From contig JBDLIT010000034.1 in the NCBI GenBank assembly GCA_039714735.1, positions 1-30,808 of the forward strand: a stretch of DNA of 30,808 nucleotides. The letters are read 5' to 3'. A model generated the notes under the pieces. It saw only the letters and a program-made list of their open reading frames with translations, had not been told where the DNA came from and searched no databases. Position 1 is the first letter of the stretch, and each line of letters starts with the position of its first letter. The stretch comes from JASJBU01 sp039714735. GTDB lineage: Bacteria > Pseudomonadota > Gammaproteobacteria > Chromatiales > Chromatiaceae. Shown piece by piece: positions 25,102-30,808 of the stretch. Both the position numbers and the translations under genes were made by a program.

Positions 25102-26376
25102 ATGACGGAAGTAATCGCAACCAATGAGACTATTCTCGTGGTAGGCGGAGGGATTAGCGGTATGACCGCTGCTCTCGAGGCCGCCGAAACAGGGAAAAAT
25201 GTCGTGCTGGTTGAAAAGCGACCTTATGTAGGTGGCCGCATCACCCAACTCTACAAATATTTCCCCAAACTCTGCTTTCCCACCTGCGGTCTGGAGATCA
25301 ACCAGCGCCGGGCAAAGATGAACCCCAATCTCAACATCATCACCATGGCTGAGGTTACGGATATCCAGGGCGAAGCCGGCGATTACACCGCCACCGTGAA
25401 GATCAGCCCGCGCTATATCAATGAGAATTGCACCGGCTGTGGCGATTGCGGCAAAGCGGTCGAGGCTGAGTTCGACGACGAGCACAACTATGGCCTGGGC
25501 AAGCGTAAAGGCGCCTATCTGCCGCATCGCATGGCCCACCCCCAGCGTTATGTCATCGACCCCGCCGTGATCGGTACCGACGATGCGCAGAAGGCCAAGG
25601 ATGCCTGTAAATACAACGCGGTGGACCTCGAGATGCAGGAAGAGACCATCGAGTTCAAGGCCGGCGCCGTCGTCTGGGCCACCGGCTGGCGCCCCTACGA
25701 TGCCAACAAGATTCAGCCTTATGGCTATGATCGCATCGACAACGTCATCACCAGCGTTGAGTTCGAACGCTTGGCGGATCCCAACGGTCCGACCGGCGGC
25801 AAGCTGGTGCGTCCCTCGGATGGCAAGGAGATCAAATCGGTCGCCTTCATCCAATGCGCCGGCTCCCGTGACAAGAATCACCTGCTGCACTGCTCACGCA
25901 TCTGCTGCATGGCCTCCCTGAAGCAGGCCACCTACCCGACGGATGAGGTGGACATCTCCATCTACTACATCGATATCCGCGCCATCGACCGCTTCGAAGA
26001 GTTCTATCAGATGGTCAAGGCCAAGGATAACGTCAAATTCATCAAGTCGAAGGTCGCCTCCATCGTCGAGAACAAAGAGAACGGCAATCCTACCCTGCAT
26101 GGCGTGGATACCGAAGGCTACAACCGTTATGCCAGCGAGCATGATCTGGTGGTGCTGGCCGTCGGCATGGAGCCCAGCGTCGACAAAGAGAGTTTCCCGG
26201 TCGAGATCGTTATCAATGAAGAGGGCTTCATCGAGCCTGCCCCGGAAAATGGCGGCGTCTTCGCGGCCGGCTGCTCGTCCGATGCACTGGACGTCAACCG
26301 GGCCGTACAGCACGCCACCGGCGCCGCGCTACGCGCCATTCAGGTGGTCAATCGCGTAGCAGGAACGGAGGGTTAA
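25102..26376 (+). CDS. qmoA: QmoA, HdrA-like flavoprotein of the Qmo complex
   Basis: A 424-residue FAD protein related to HdrA of heterodisulfide reductase. The N-terminal dinucleotide fold is ILVVGGGISGMTAALEAAETGKNVVLVEK (GGGISG at 15-20), followed by VGGRITQLYKYFPKLCFPTCGLEINQRR. Cys110, Cys113, Cys116 (CTGCGDC) and Cys169 (DACKYNA) can bind a [4Fe-4S] cluster. A further CAGSRDKNHLLHCSRICC motif and the closing AAGCSSDALDVNRAVQHATGAA (FAD) are typical of QmoA. Qmo passes electrons between APS reductase and the quinone pool; in sulfur oxidizers it works in the oxidative direction. First gene of qmoA-qmoB-hdrC-hdrB, with a GGAGG site. aprBA is not in the window. Confidence 0.96.
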   Translation: MTEVIATNETILVVGGGISGMTAALEAAETGKNVVLVEKRPYVGGRITQLYKYFPKLCFPTCGLEINQRRAKMNPNLNIITMAEVTDIQGEAGDYTATVKISPRYINENCTGCGDCGKAVEAEFDDEHNYGLGKRKGAYLPHRMAHPQRYVIDPAVIGTDDAQKAKDACKYNAVDLEMQEETIEFKAGAVVWATGWRPYDANKIQPYGYDRIDNVITSVEFERLADPNGPTGGKLVRPSDGKEIKSVAFIQCAGSRDKNHLLHCSRICCMASLKQATYPTDEVDISIYYIDIRAIDRFEEFYQMVKAKDNVKFIKSKVASIVENKENGNPTLHGVDTEGYNRYASEHDLVVLAVGMEPSVDKESFPVEIVINEEGFIEPAPENGGVFAAGCSSDALDVNRAVQHATGAALRAIQVVNRVAGTEG

Positions 26377-26380
26377 TACA

Positions 26381-28633
26381 GTGGCTGATGATAAGAAATT
26401 TGCTGGATATGTCTGCACCGGCTGTGGCATCGGCGAACGCCTGGATGCCGGCACCCTGGAACAGACCGCCACCCGTGACGGCAAGATGCAGAGCTGCAAA
26501 CAGCACGAGATGCTGTGCAACGCCGAAGGCGTGCAGATGATTAAAGACGACATCGCCAATGACGCTGTCACCCATGTCATGATTGCCGCCTGCTCCCGCC
26601 GCGCCAAAGTAGAGGCATTCAACTTCACCGATGTGGCCTTGACCCGCGCCAACCTGCGTGAGGGTGTTATCTGGGTCCGCCCGGAGTCCGACGAGAACAC
26701 AGAAACTACCCAGGAGATGGCGGACGACTATATCCGCATGGCCTGCGCTGAGCTCAAATCCATGACCAAGCCGGCCGCATCCGGTGAGCAGGATGTGAAC
26801 AAGAACCTGCTGGTCGTGGGTGGTGGCATCACCGGCATGACCGCCGCACTGGAAGCTGCCGCTGCAGGCTACCCGGTACACCTGGTAGAGAAAAGTGCTG
26901 CCCTGGGCGGCGCCGTTGGCGGCTACTACAAGGTCATCCCGAACCGTTCACCCTATGCGGAACCTGCCGAGAACCCGGTACCGGCGATGGCCGAGGCTAT
27001 TGAGGCTAATGACAAAATCACCGTCTATCTCAATAGCTCAACCGCAAAGATCGATGGTGCACCCGGCCGCTTCAGCGTGGAGATTGCTACTGAATCCGGC
27101 TCCTCCCAGACCGTTTCCATTGGCGCCATCATGCAGGCCTCCGGCTGGAAACCCTTTGATGCCAACAAGCTGCCTGAGTTCGCCTACGACAAGAGCGCCG
27201 ACGTGGTTACTAATCACGAATTGGAGGCCCTGGCCGTGGCCGCCAATGGTGGTCCCATCAAGCGTCCTTCAGACGGTAAAGAGGTCAACAGCGTCTGCTT
27301 CATCCAGAATGCCGGTCAGTGTTCCACTAAAGAGGGCTACCTGCCCTACTTCTCCGGCGTCACCGACCTGGTGTCCATCAAACAGGCGATGTATTTCAAG
27401 GAGTTGAACGGTGATTGTGATACCACCATCCTGTTCAACAACCTGCGCACCCCGGGCGCCGGCGGTGAGGACTTCTACCGCGCTGGTCAAAAGGCGATGG
27501 TCACCTTCTCCAAGGGTATTGCCTCGGAAGTCGTTTCCGGCGACAGCCTGAAGGTCAAGTTCAAGGATATGATCCTGGACGAAGAGACCGAGATGGACTG
27601 TGATCTGGTGGTTCTAGCCACCGGTATGGAACCTAATTCAGGCCCCGACCCCTACGCACAGCTCGCTTTTGATGAGGCTGAAGAGGGTTCTGAGGAGAAA
27701 GAGACGCTGAAGCAGGCCCTGGAAGTGGCCCCACCCTCGATTCTCAACCTGGGGTACCGTCAGGGCACCGACCTGCCACATCTGCGGTATGGTTTCACTG
27801 ACTCACATTTCATCTGTTTTCCGTATGAAACCCGTCGTACCGGCATCTATGCCGTGGGTCCAGTACGCCGCCCGATGGATATCCAGCAGGCTCGTGACGA
27901 CGCCACCGGTGGCGCCATGAAGGCGATTCAGGCCGCAGAGAATGCGGGTCTGGGCCGCGCCGCCCACCCACGTTCCGGTGATCTCTCCTTCCCCAGCTTC
28001 CGCAAGGAAGGCTGCACCCAGTGTAAGCGCTGTACGGTAGAGTGTCCCTTCGGCGCCATCAATGAGGACGCGGAAGGCTACCCGATGTACAACGAGTCGC
28101 GCTGCCGGCGTTGTGGCACCTGCATGGGCGCCTGCCCGGTGCGTGTCATCTCCTTCGAGAACTACTCGGTGGAGACCGTAAACCAGCAGATCAAGAACGT
28201 CGAGATCCCGGAAGAGTGGGACGAGAAGCCGCGTATCCTGGTGCTGGCCTGTGAAAACGACGCCTACCCGGCGCTGGATCAGGCGGCCATGAATGGTGTG
28301 GAGATCAACCCCTGGGCCCGCGTCATCCCGGTGCGCTGTCTCGGCTCCGTGAGCCTCTCCTGGGTCACCGACGCCTTGAACAGCGGTTATGACGGTATCG
28401 TATTGATGGGCTGCCGCCGCGATGACGACTACCAGTGCCACTTCGTCCGAGGTTCCGCTATGGCGGCCGAGCGGATGAGCAAGGTCGGCGACACCCTGGA
28501 GACCCTCAACCTGGAACCGGAACGTGTCGAGGTCTATGAGGTCGCAATAACCGATACCCAACGCGCACCTCAGCTGATCAACGACATGGCCGACACGGTA
28601 GAGAAAATCGGCCTGAGCCCGTTCAAGTTCTAA
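26381..28633 (+). CDS. qmoB: QmoB, HdrA-like flavoprotein with ferredoxin and MvhD-like domains
   Basis: A 750-residue FAD and iron-sulfur protein of the Qmo complex. An N-terminal region with Cys12, Cys15, Cys39, Cys46 precedes the dinucleotide fold LLVVGGGITGMTAALEAAAAG (GGGITG at 147-152). Two ferredoxin motifs hold [4Fe-4S] clusters: Cys545/548/551/555 and Cys575/578/581/585. A C-terminal MvhD/HdrD-delta-like domain (about 617-750, RILVLACENDAYPALDQAA ... VLMGCRRDDDYQC) is the usual end of QmoB. The start is a GTG four bases after the qmoA stop, with GGAGGG in front, so the two are tightly coupled. It is followed by a 120-base gap with two palindromes before hdrC. Confidence 0.96.
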   Translation: MADDKKFAGYVCTGCGIGERLDAGTLEQTATRDGKMQSCKQHEMLCNAEGVQMIKDDIANDAVTHVMIAACSRRAKVEAFNFTDVALTRANLREGVIWVRPESDENTETTQEMADDYIRMACAELKSMTKPAASGEQDVNKNLLVVGGGITGMTAALEAAAAGYPVHLVEKSAALGGAVGGYYKVIPNRSPYAEPAENPVPAMAEAIEANDKITVYLNSSTAKIDGAPGRFSVEIATESGSSQTVSIGAIMQASGWKPFDANKLPEFAYDKSADVVTNHELEALAVAANGGPIKRPSDGKEVNSVCFIQNAGQCSTKEGYLPYFSGVTDLVSIKQAMYFKELNGDCDTTILFNNLRTPGAGGEDFYRAGQKAMVTFSKGIASEVVSGDSLKVKFKDMILDEETEMDCDLVVLATGMEPNSGPDPYAQLAFDEAEEGSEEKETLKQALEVAPPSILNLGYRQGTDLPHLRYGFTDSHFICFPYETRRTGIYAVGPVRRPMDIQQARDDATGGAMKAIQAAENAGLGRAAHPRSGDLSFPSFRKEGCTQCKRCTVECPFGAINEDAEGYPMYNESRCRRCGTCMGACPVRVISFENYSVETVNQQIKNVEIPEEWDEKPRILVLACENDAYPALDQAAMNGVEINPWARVIPVRCLGSVSLSWVTDALNSGYDGIVLMGCRRDDDYQCHFVRGSAMAAERMSKVGDTLETLNLEPERVEVYEVAITDTQRAPQLINDMADTVEKIGLSPFKF

Positions 28634-28641
28634 TGGCGCAA

Positions 28642-28673
28642 GTGCTTCAGCGGAGCTCGCTCCGCTGAAGCAC
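28642..28673. repeat. Perfect palindrome in the qmoB-hdrC gap
   Basis: A 13-bp perfect inverted repeat (GTGCTTCAGCGGA, 28642-28654 / TCCGCTGAAGCAC, 28661-28673) with loop GCTCGC, which can pair further. It begins eight bases after the qmoB stop and has no T-run. As an RNA hairpin it could protect the 3' end of a processed qmoAB transcript. Confidence 0.8.
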
Positions 28674-28701
28674 ACAAAACGACCTGAACAACTTTACTTT
28701 T

Positions 28702-28740
28702 TGTAGGGTGGACTTGGTCAACCACCCTAGACACCCTACA
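28702..28740. repeat. GTAGGGTG-type inverted repeat element
   Basis: Outer arms TGTAGGGTG (28702-28710) and CACCCTACA (28732-28740) pair, and TAGGGTGG (28704-28711) can instead pair with CCACCCTA (28722-28729). The two pairings exclude each other. The GTAGGGTGG start resembles a dispersed intergenic repeat of gammaproteobacteria, so this may be a small mobile repeat in the operon. It ends 14 bases before the hdrC start, just before its ribosome site. Confidence 0.6.
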
Positions 28741-28753
28741 AAGGGGAGTGAAA

Positions 28754-29377
28754 ATGAGTGATTTAAACACGTCAATGATTGAGAAATACCGCAGCAGCTT
28801 CCTCAAGGAAGTTGAGGCAAATGTCGAGGAAGGCGAATGGGTCAAGATGTGCATGCAGTGCGGCGTCTGCTCCGGCTCCTGCCCCCTCGGCAAGCACTGG
28901 GAACACCCACCGCAGGAACTGTTCATGATGATTCGCGCCGGCAAGCGCGAAGAGGTCTTGAGCTCCGACTCCATGTGGATGTGCACCTCCTGCTACAACT
29001 GCATCGCACGCTGCCCACGCGGCCTGCCGATCACCCACATCATGCATGGCCTGGCGGTCTACTCCAAACGCCTGGGCCTGACACCGAAGAAACAGCCTAC
29101 CGCTGAGTTTTCTCAGATCTTCTGGAACAACCTGATGAAGAAGGGGCGGGTCAACGAGCTGAAGCTGGGACTCTCCATGTACTTCAAAGATGGCTTCGGT
29201 GAAGGCGTCAAGAATGCCATGGCCAACCAGAAACTGGGCCAACAGATGATGAAGACCAAGCGCATGAACGCGATGGAAGCCCTTGGCGGTCATGGGGTGA
29301 AAAGCCCTGGCGATCTGCAGAAGATCATCAAAAAGGCTCAGGAAATCGAAGAAGCCAACATCCAGGACTTCAAGTAA
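28754..29377 (+). CDS. hdrC: HdrC-like iron-sulfur subunit (QmoC substitute)
   Basis: A 207-residue soluble protein with two [4Fe-4S] ferredoxin motifs: Cys33/36/39/43 (CMQCGVCSGSC) and Cys77/80/83/87 (CTSCYNCIARC). Length and layout match HdrC, which carries electrons between the HdrA-like and HdrB subunits. In Desulfovibrio-type Qmo a single membrane protein, QmoC, fuses an HdrC-like part to a cytochrome b-type anchor; here HdrC has no membrane segment. The ATG at 28754 was chosen because AAGGGGAG lies five bases before it; a GTG two codons upstream sits on the ribosome site. It is followed by hdrB after 16 bases. Confidence 0.93.
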   Translation: MSDLNTSMIEKYRSSFLKEVEANVEEGEWVKMCMQCGVCSGSCPLGKHWEHPPQELFMMIRAGKREEVLSSDSMWMCTSCYNCIARCPRGLPITHIMHGLAVYSKRLGLTPKKQPTAEFSQIFWNNLMKKGRVNELKLGLSMYFKDGFGEGVKNAMANQKLGQQMMKTKRMNAMEALGGHGVKSPGDLQKIIKKAQEIEEANIQDFK

Positions 29378-29393
29378 GTGAGGACTAACCGAA

Positions 29394-30293
29394 ATGGCTA
29401 AAATAGAACTATCATTCTACCCCGGCTGTTCCTCACAGAAAGGAGCAACCTCATCCAACTACCTGCTCTCCGCGCAGACCATGTGCGAAGAGCTGGATAT
29501 TCAACTCAACGAGATTCCTGACTGGAACTGCTGTGGCGCCTCCGTCGGTTACGGTGGCGGTGGCGAGCTGCCACGTCTGACCCTGTCGGCCCGCAACATC
29601 GCCCTCTCTGAAGAGCACAACCCAGGACAGGAGATCGTCTCCCCCTGCGCCGCCTGCTGGCTCAACACCCGCGAAGCCAAGGAGCGCCTGAACGAAGACG
29701 AGCAGATGTTCAAGGATGCCAACACCGCGCTGTCCGAAGCCGGCCTCAAATACCAGGGTGAAGCCAAGGTGCGTCACATGGTAGAGGTGCTGGTGGAGGA
29801 CATCGGTTTCGACGGCATCAAAGAGAAGGTCAAGAAGCCGTTGGAAGGCCTGAAAATCGCTGGCTATGTCGGCTGCCAGACCAACCGACCCTTCGGCATC
29901 GCCGGTGAGTCCTTCGAGAACCCGATGTATCTCGACAATATCGTCGAGAGTGTGGGCGCCGAGTCGATTCCCACCTTTGAAAAGAAGGTGCAGTGCTGCG
30001 GTGGTGCCCTGGCCTTCTCCGAGCCGGAGAAGTCCCAGGAGATGATCAAGGGCATCCTCGAGGCGGCCTCTGACAATGGCGCCGACATGATCGTCACCCC
30101 CTGTCCGCTGTGTCAGGCCAACACCGAGATCTATCAGGATCAGATCAACGAGAAATACGGCACTAAGTTCAAGATGCCTATCGTCTACTACTCGACCCTG
30201 CTAAGTGTTGCCTTTGGCCGAAATGCCAAGGATGCAGCGTTGAACGGGCATGTCATTCCCGCCAAGAAACTTGAAGAGATCGCCAACAAATAA
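29394..30293 (+). CDS. hdrB: HdrB-like subunit with two CCG domains
   Basis: A 299-residue protein with both CCG cysteine motifs intact: Cys12, Cys46-Cys47, Cys85-x-x-Cys88 in the first half (FYPGCSSQ ... NCCGASVGYGG ... CAAC), and Cys161, Cys201-Cys202, Cys237-x-x-Cys240 in the second (GCQTNRP ... QCCGGALAF ... CPLC). In HdrB these hold noncubane [4Fe-4S] clusters at the disulfide site. With QmoAB and HdrC it is expected to complete a soluble Qmo-type complex that exchanges electrons with APS reductase. It is soluble, so how electrons reach the quinone pool is open. The ATG follows GTGAGGACTAACCGAA. Last gene of the operon, followed by terminators. Confidence 0.95.
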   Translation: MAKIELSFYPGCSSQKGATSSNYLLSAQTMCEELDIQLNEIPDWNCCGASVGYGGGGELPRLTLSARNIALSEEHNPGQEIVSPCAACWLNTREAKERLNEDEQMFKDANTALSEAGLKYQGEAKVRHMVEVLVEDIGFDGIKEKVKKPLEGLKIAGYVGCQTNRPFGIAGESFENPMYLDNIVESVGAESIPTFEKKVQCCGGALAFSEPEKSQEMIKGILEAASDNGADMIVTPCPLCQANTEIYQDQINEKYGTKFKMPIVYYSTLLSVAFGRNAKDAALNGHVIPAKKLEEIANK

Positions 30294-30328
30294 GGCGCTG
30301 GCTACCCTCTTCAGTTAGTTGCAAAGCG

Positions 30329-30350
30329 AGGCGGCCAATAAAGGCCGCCT
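30329..30350 (+). terminator. Hairpin after hdrB
   Basis: A perfect 8-bp stem (AGGCGGCC, 30329-30336 / GGCCGCCT, 30343-30350) with loop AATAAA, 35 bases after the hdrB stop. It has no T-run, and the next hairpin follows within 11 bases. Confidence 0.65.
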
Positions 30351-30360
30351 ATCACACATG

Positions 30361-30392
30361 AAAAAGCCACATACAGTGGCTTTTTCTTTTTC
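30361..30392 (+). terminator. Strong intrinsic terminator of the qmo operon
   Basis: A 10-bp stem (AAAAAGCCAC, 30361-30370 / GTGGCTTTTT, 30376-30385) with loop ATACA, followed by CTTTTTCT. With the A-run and T-run on either side it can work in both directions. From 30393 to the IS end at 30529 I see no gene. Confidence 0.9.
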
Positions 30393-30528
30393 TCGATCAA
30401 TGCCAACCAAACCACTCGTAAGAATGCCCACAGACAGGCCGCAAGCCTCCCTAAACATCGAATTTATTAGCTTAGCGCCCGTCCACAGAAACAAGGTCAT
30501 TCCCTCCCTCCAGCCCCCTCCCTGAGGG

Positions 30529-30808
30529 CTGACTATTACCCACACTGAAGACAGTTTCAAGGTGCCGCCGCCATGGCAGTGGACATTATCCTGAACGTTT
30601 CGGTGATGTCATCAAGACGTTGGATGCCGCGCCACAGGGAAGTGGTTCCGGGCTCGCCGTCACCTTTGCGACCCATGAAGCCACCGAGCTTCGCCATGAC
30701 ACGAATGGCTTCATTGAGTGTCGGGGGTGTTTCAGGTGGGTACGGATTTTTCGTGGAGTGGACGCACAGGGCCTTCCACTCCTCTTCCTGAAAGAAGATC
30801 TCGCAAGA
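30529..30808 (-). mobile_element. IS4-family (Tn5/IS50-like) insertion sequence, one end
   Basis: The transposase C-terminus (30557-30808) is followed on the reverse strand by a sequence whose plus-strand form CTGACTATTACCCACACTG (30529-30547) resembles the 19-bp Tn5 end CTGACTCTTATACACAAGT. The element end is therefore placed at 30529. The adjacent nine bases (30520-30528) would be one copy of the target duplication. The rest of the element is beyond the window, so completeness is unknown. Confidence 0.7.
30557..30808 (-). CDS. IS4-family transposase, C-terminal part (partial)
   Basis: The reverse strand is open from the window edge to a TGA at 30557, giving the last 83 residues. The segment PPTLNEAIRVMAKLGGFMGR followed by KGDGEPGTTSLWRGIQRLDD is typical of the C-terminus of IS4/Tn5-group transposases, which move DNA by a cut-and-paste DDE reaction. 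The catalytic Asp and Glu residues lie mostly upstream and out of view, so activity cannot be judged. The gene reads toward the qmo operon, whose bidirectional terminator lies between them. Confidence 0.88.
   Translation of the reverse strand, partial: SCEIFFQEEEWKALCVHSTKNPYPPETPPTLNEAIRVMAKLGGFMGRKGDGEPGTTSLWRGIQRLDDITETFRIMSTAMAAAP

Noticed and set aside
25045..25890. 281-codon minus-strand open frame opposite qmoA, and similar ones opposite qmoB, hdrC and hdrB
   Set aside because: They mirror GC-rich, strongly biased codons of the qmo genes, whose cysteine motifs and FAD folds are unambiguous.
25102..30293. Methanogen-type HdrABC or the sHdr lipoate-linked pathway
   Set aside because: QmoA and QmoB are two HdrA-like proteins in a row with the QmoB ferredoxin plus MvhD-like tail. 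The sHdr cluster would carry hdrC1-B1-A-hyp-C2-B2 and lipoate-binding genes, which are absent.
1..30808. CRISPR arrays, tRNA or rRNA genes, prophage genes
   Set aside because: No regularly spaced repeats, cloverleaf-like or rRNA-like sequences, or phage structural genes were seen on reading through.

Overview
The window looks like the chromosome of a sulfur-oxidizing, probably autotrophic gammaproteobacterium, of the Chromatiales / Sedimenticola / Thiodiazotropha type. This placement is inferred. It rests on a Qmo-type APS-reductase partner complex (qmoA, qmoB, hdrC, hdrB), a Rubisco-activase pair (CbbQ and CbbO), the gammaproteobacterial gene order rpe-gph-trpE, and small proteins such as a DUF6763 member. 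I see no rRNA, tRNA or CRISPR array.

Layout. (1) 1-3052, minus strand: rpe -> gph -> trpE, with trpE cut by the window start. (2) 3279-6628: a DUF3530 alpha/beta-hydrolase-fold protein (plus), then a minus-strand set of a CbiM-like membrane protein, the co-chaperone DjlA, a DUF350 membrane protein and a small lytic transglycosylase. (3) 7001-7705: two small plus-strand genes (DUF6763 and an unknown 68-residue protein) ending in a clear terminator. (4) 7709-13109, minus strand: a compact unit of a 1372-residue protein (two cyclic-nucleotide-binding-like domains, a cysteine-less rhodanese domain and a very long coiled coil), then a ketohexokinase-like PfkB kinase, then a Rieske ferredoxin whose start overlaps the kinase stop. 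(5) 13299-17377: a gamma-glutamyltransferase-family protein without a signal peptide, a chalcone-isomerase-like exported protein, an HU-family protein with a histone-H1-like Lys/Ala tail, a membrane-anchored retropepsin-like protease and an MlaC-like protein. (6) 17496-21891, minus strand: cbbQ -> exported alpha/beta hydrolase with a repetitive C-terminal domain -> cbbO. (7) 22372-24843: a pseudo-receiver-PAS-PAS-GGDEF-EAL protein. (8) 25102-30293, plus strand: qmoA-qmoB-hdrC-hdrB, followed by two hairpins, the second a strong terminator. (9) 30529-30808: the 3' end of an IS4/Tn5-type transposase gene and a probable IS end.

How they work together. QmoAB with HdrCB is expected to exchange electrons with APS reductase during sulfite oxidation, feeding the energy metabolism that drives CO2 fixation. 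CbbQ and CbbO would keep Rubisco active, and Rpe and Gph serve the Calvin cycle and the disposal of phosphoglycolate. The parts that look least described are the cNMP/rhodanese/coiled-coil - ketohexokinase - Rieske operon and the exported hydrolase lodged between cbbQ and cbbO. The qmoB-hdrC gap also holds two palindromic elements inside an otherwise tight operon.
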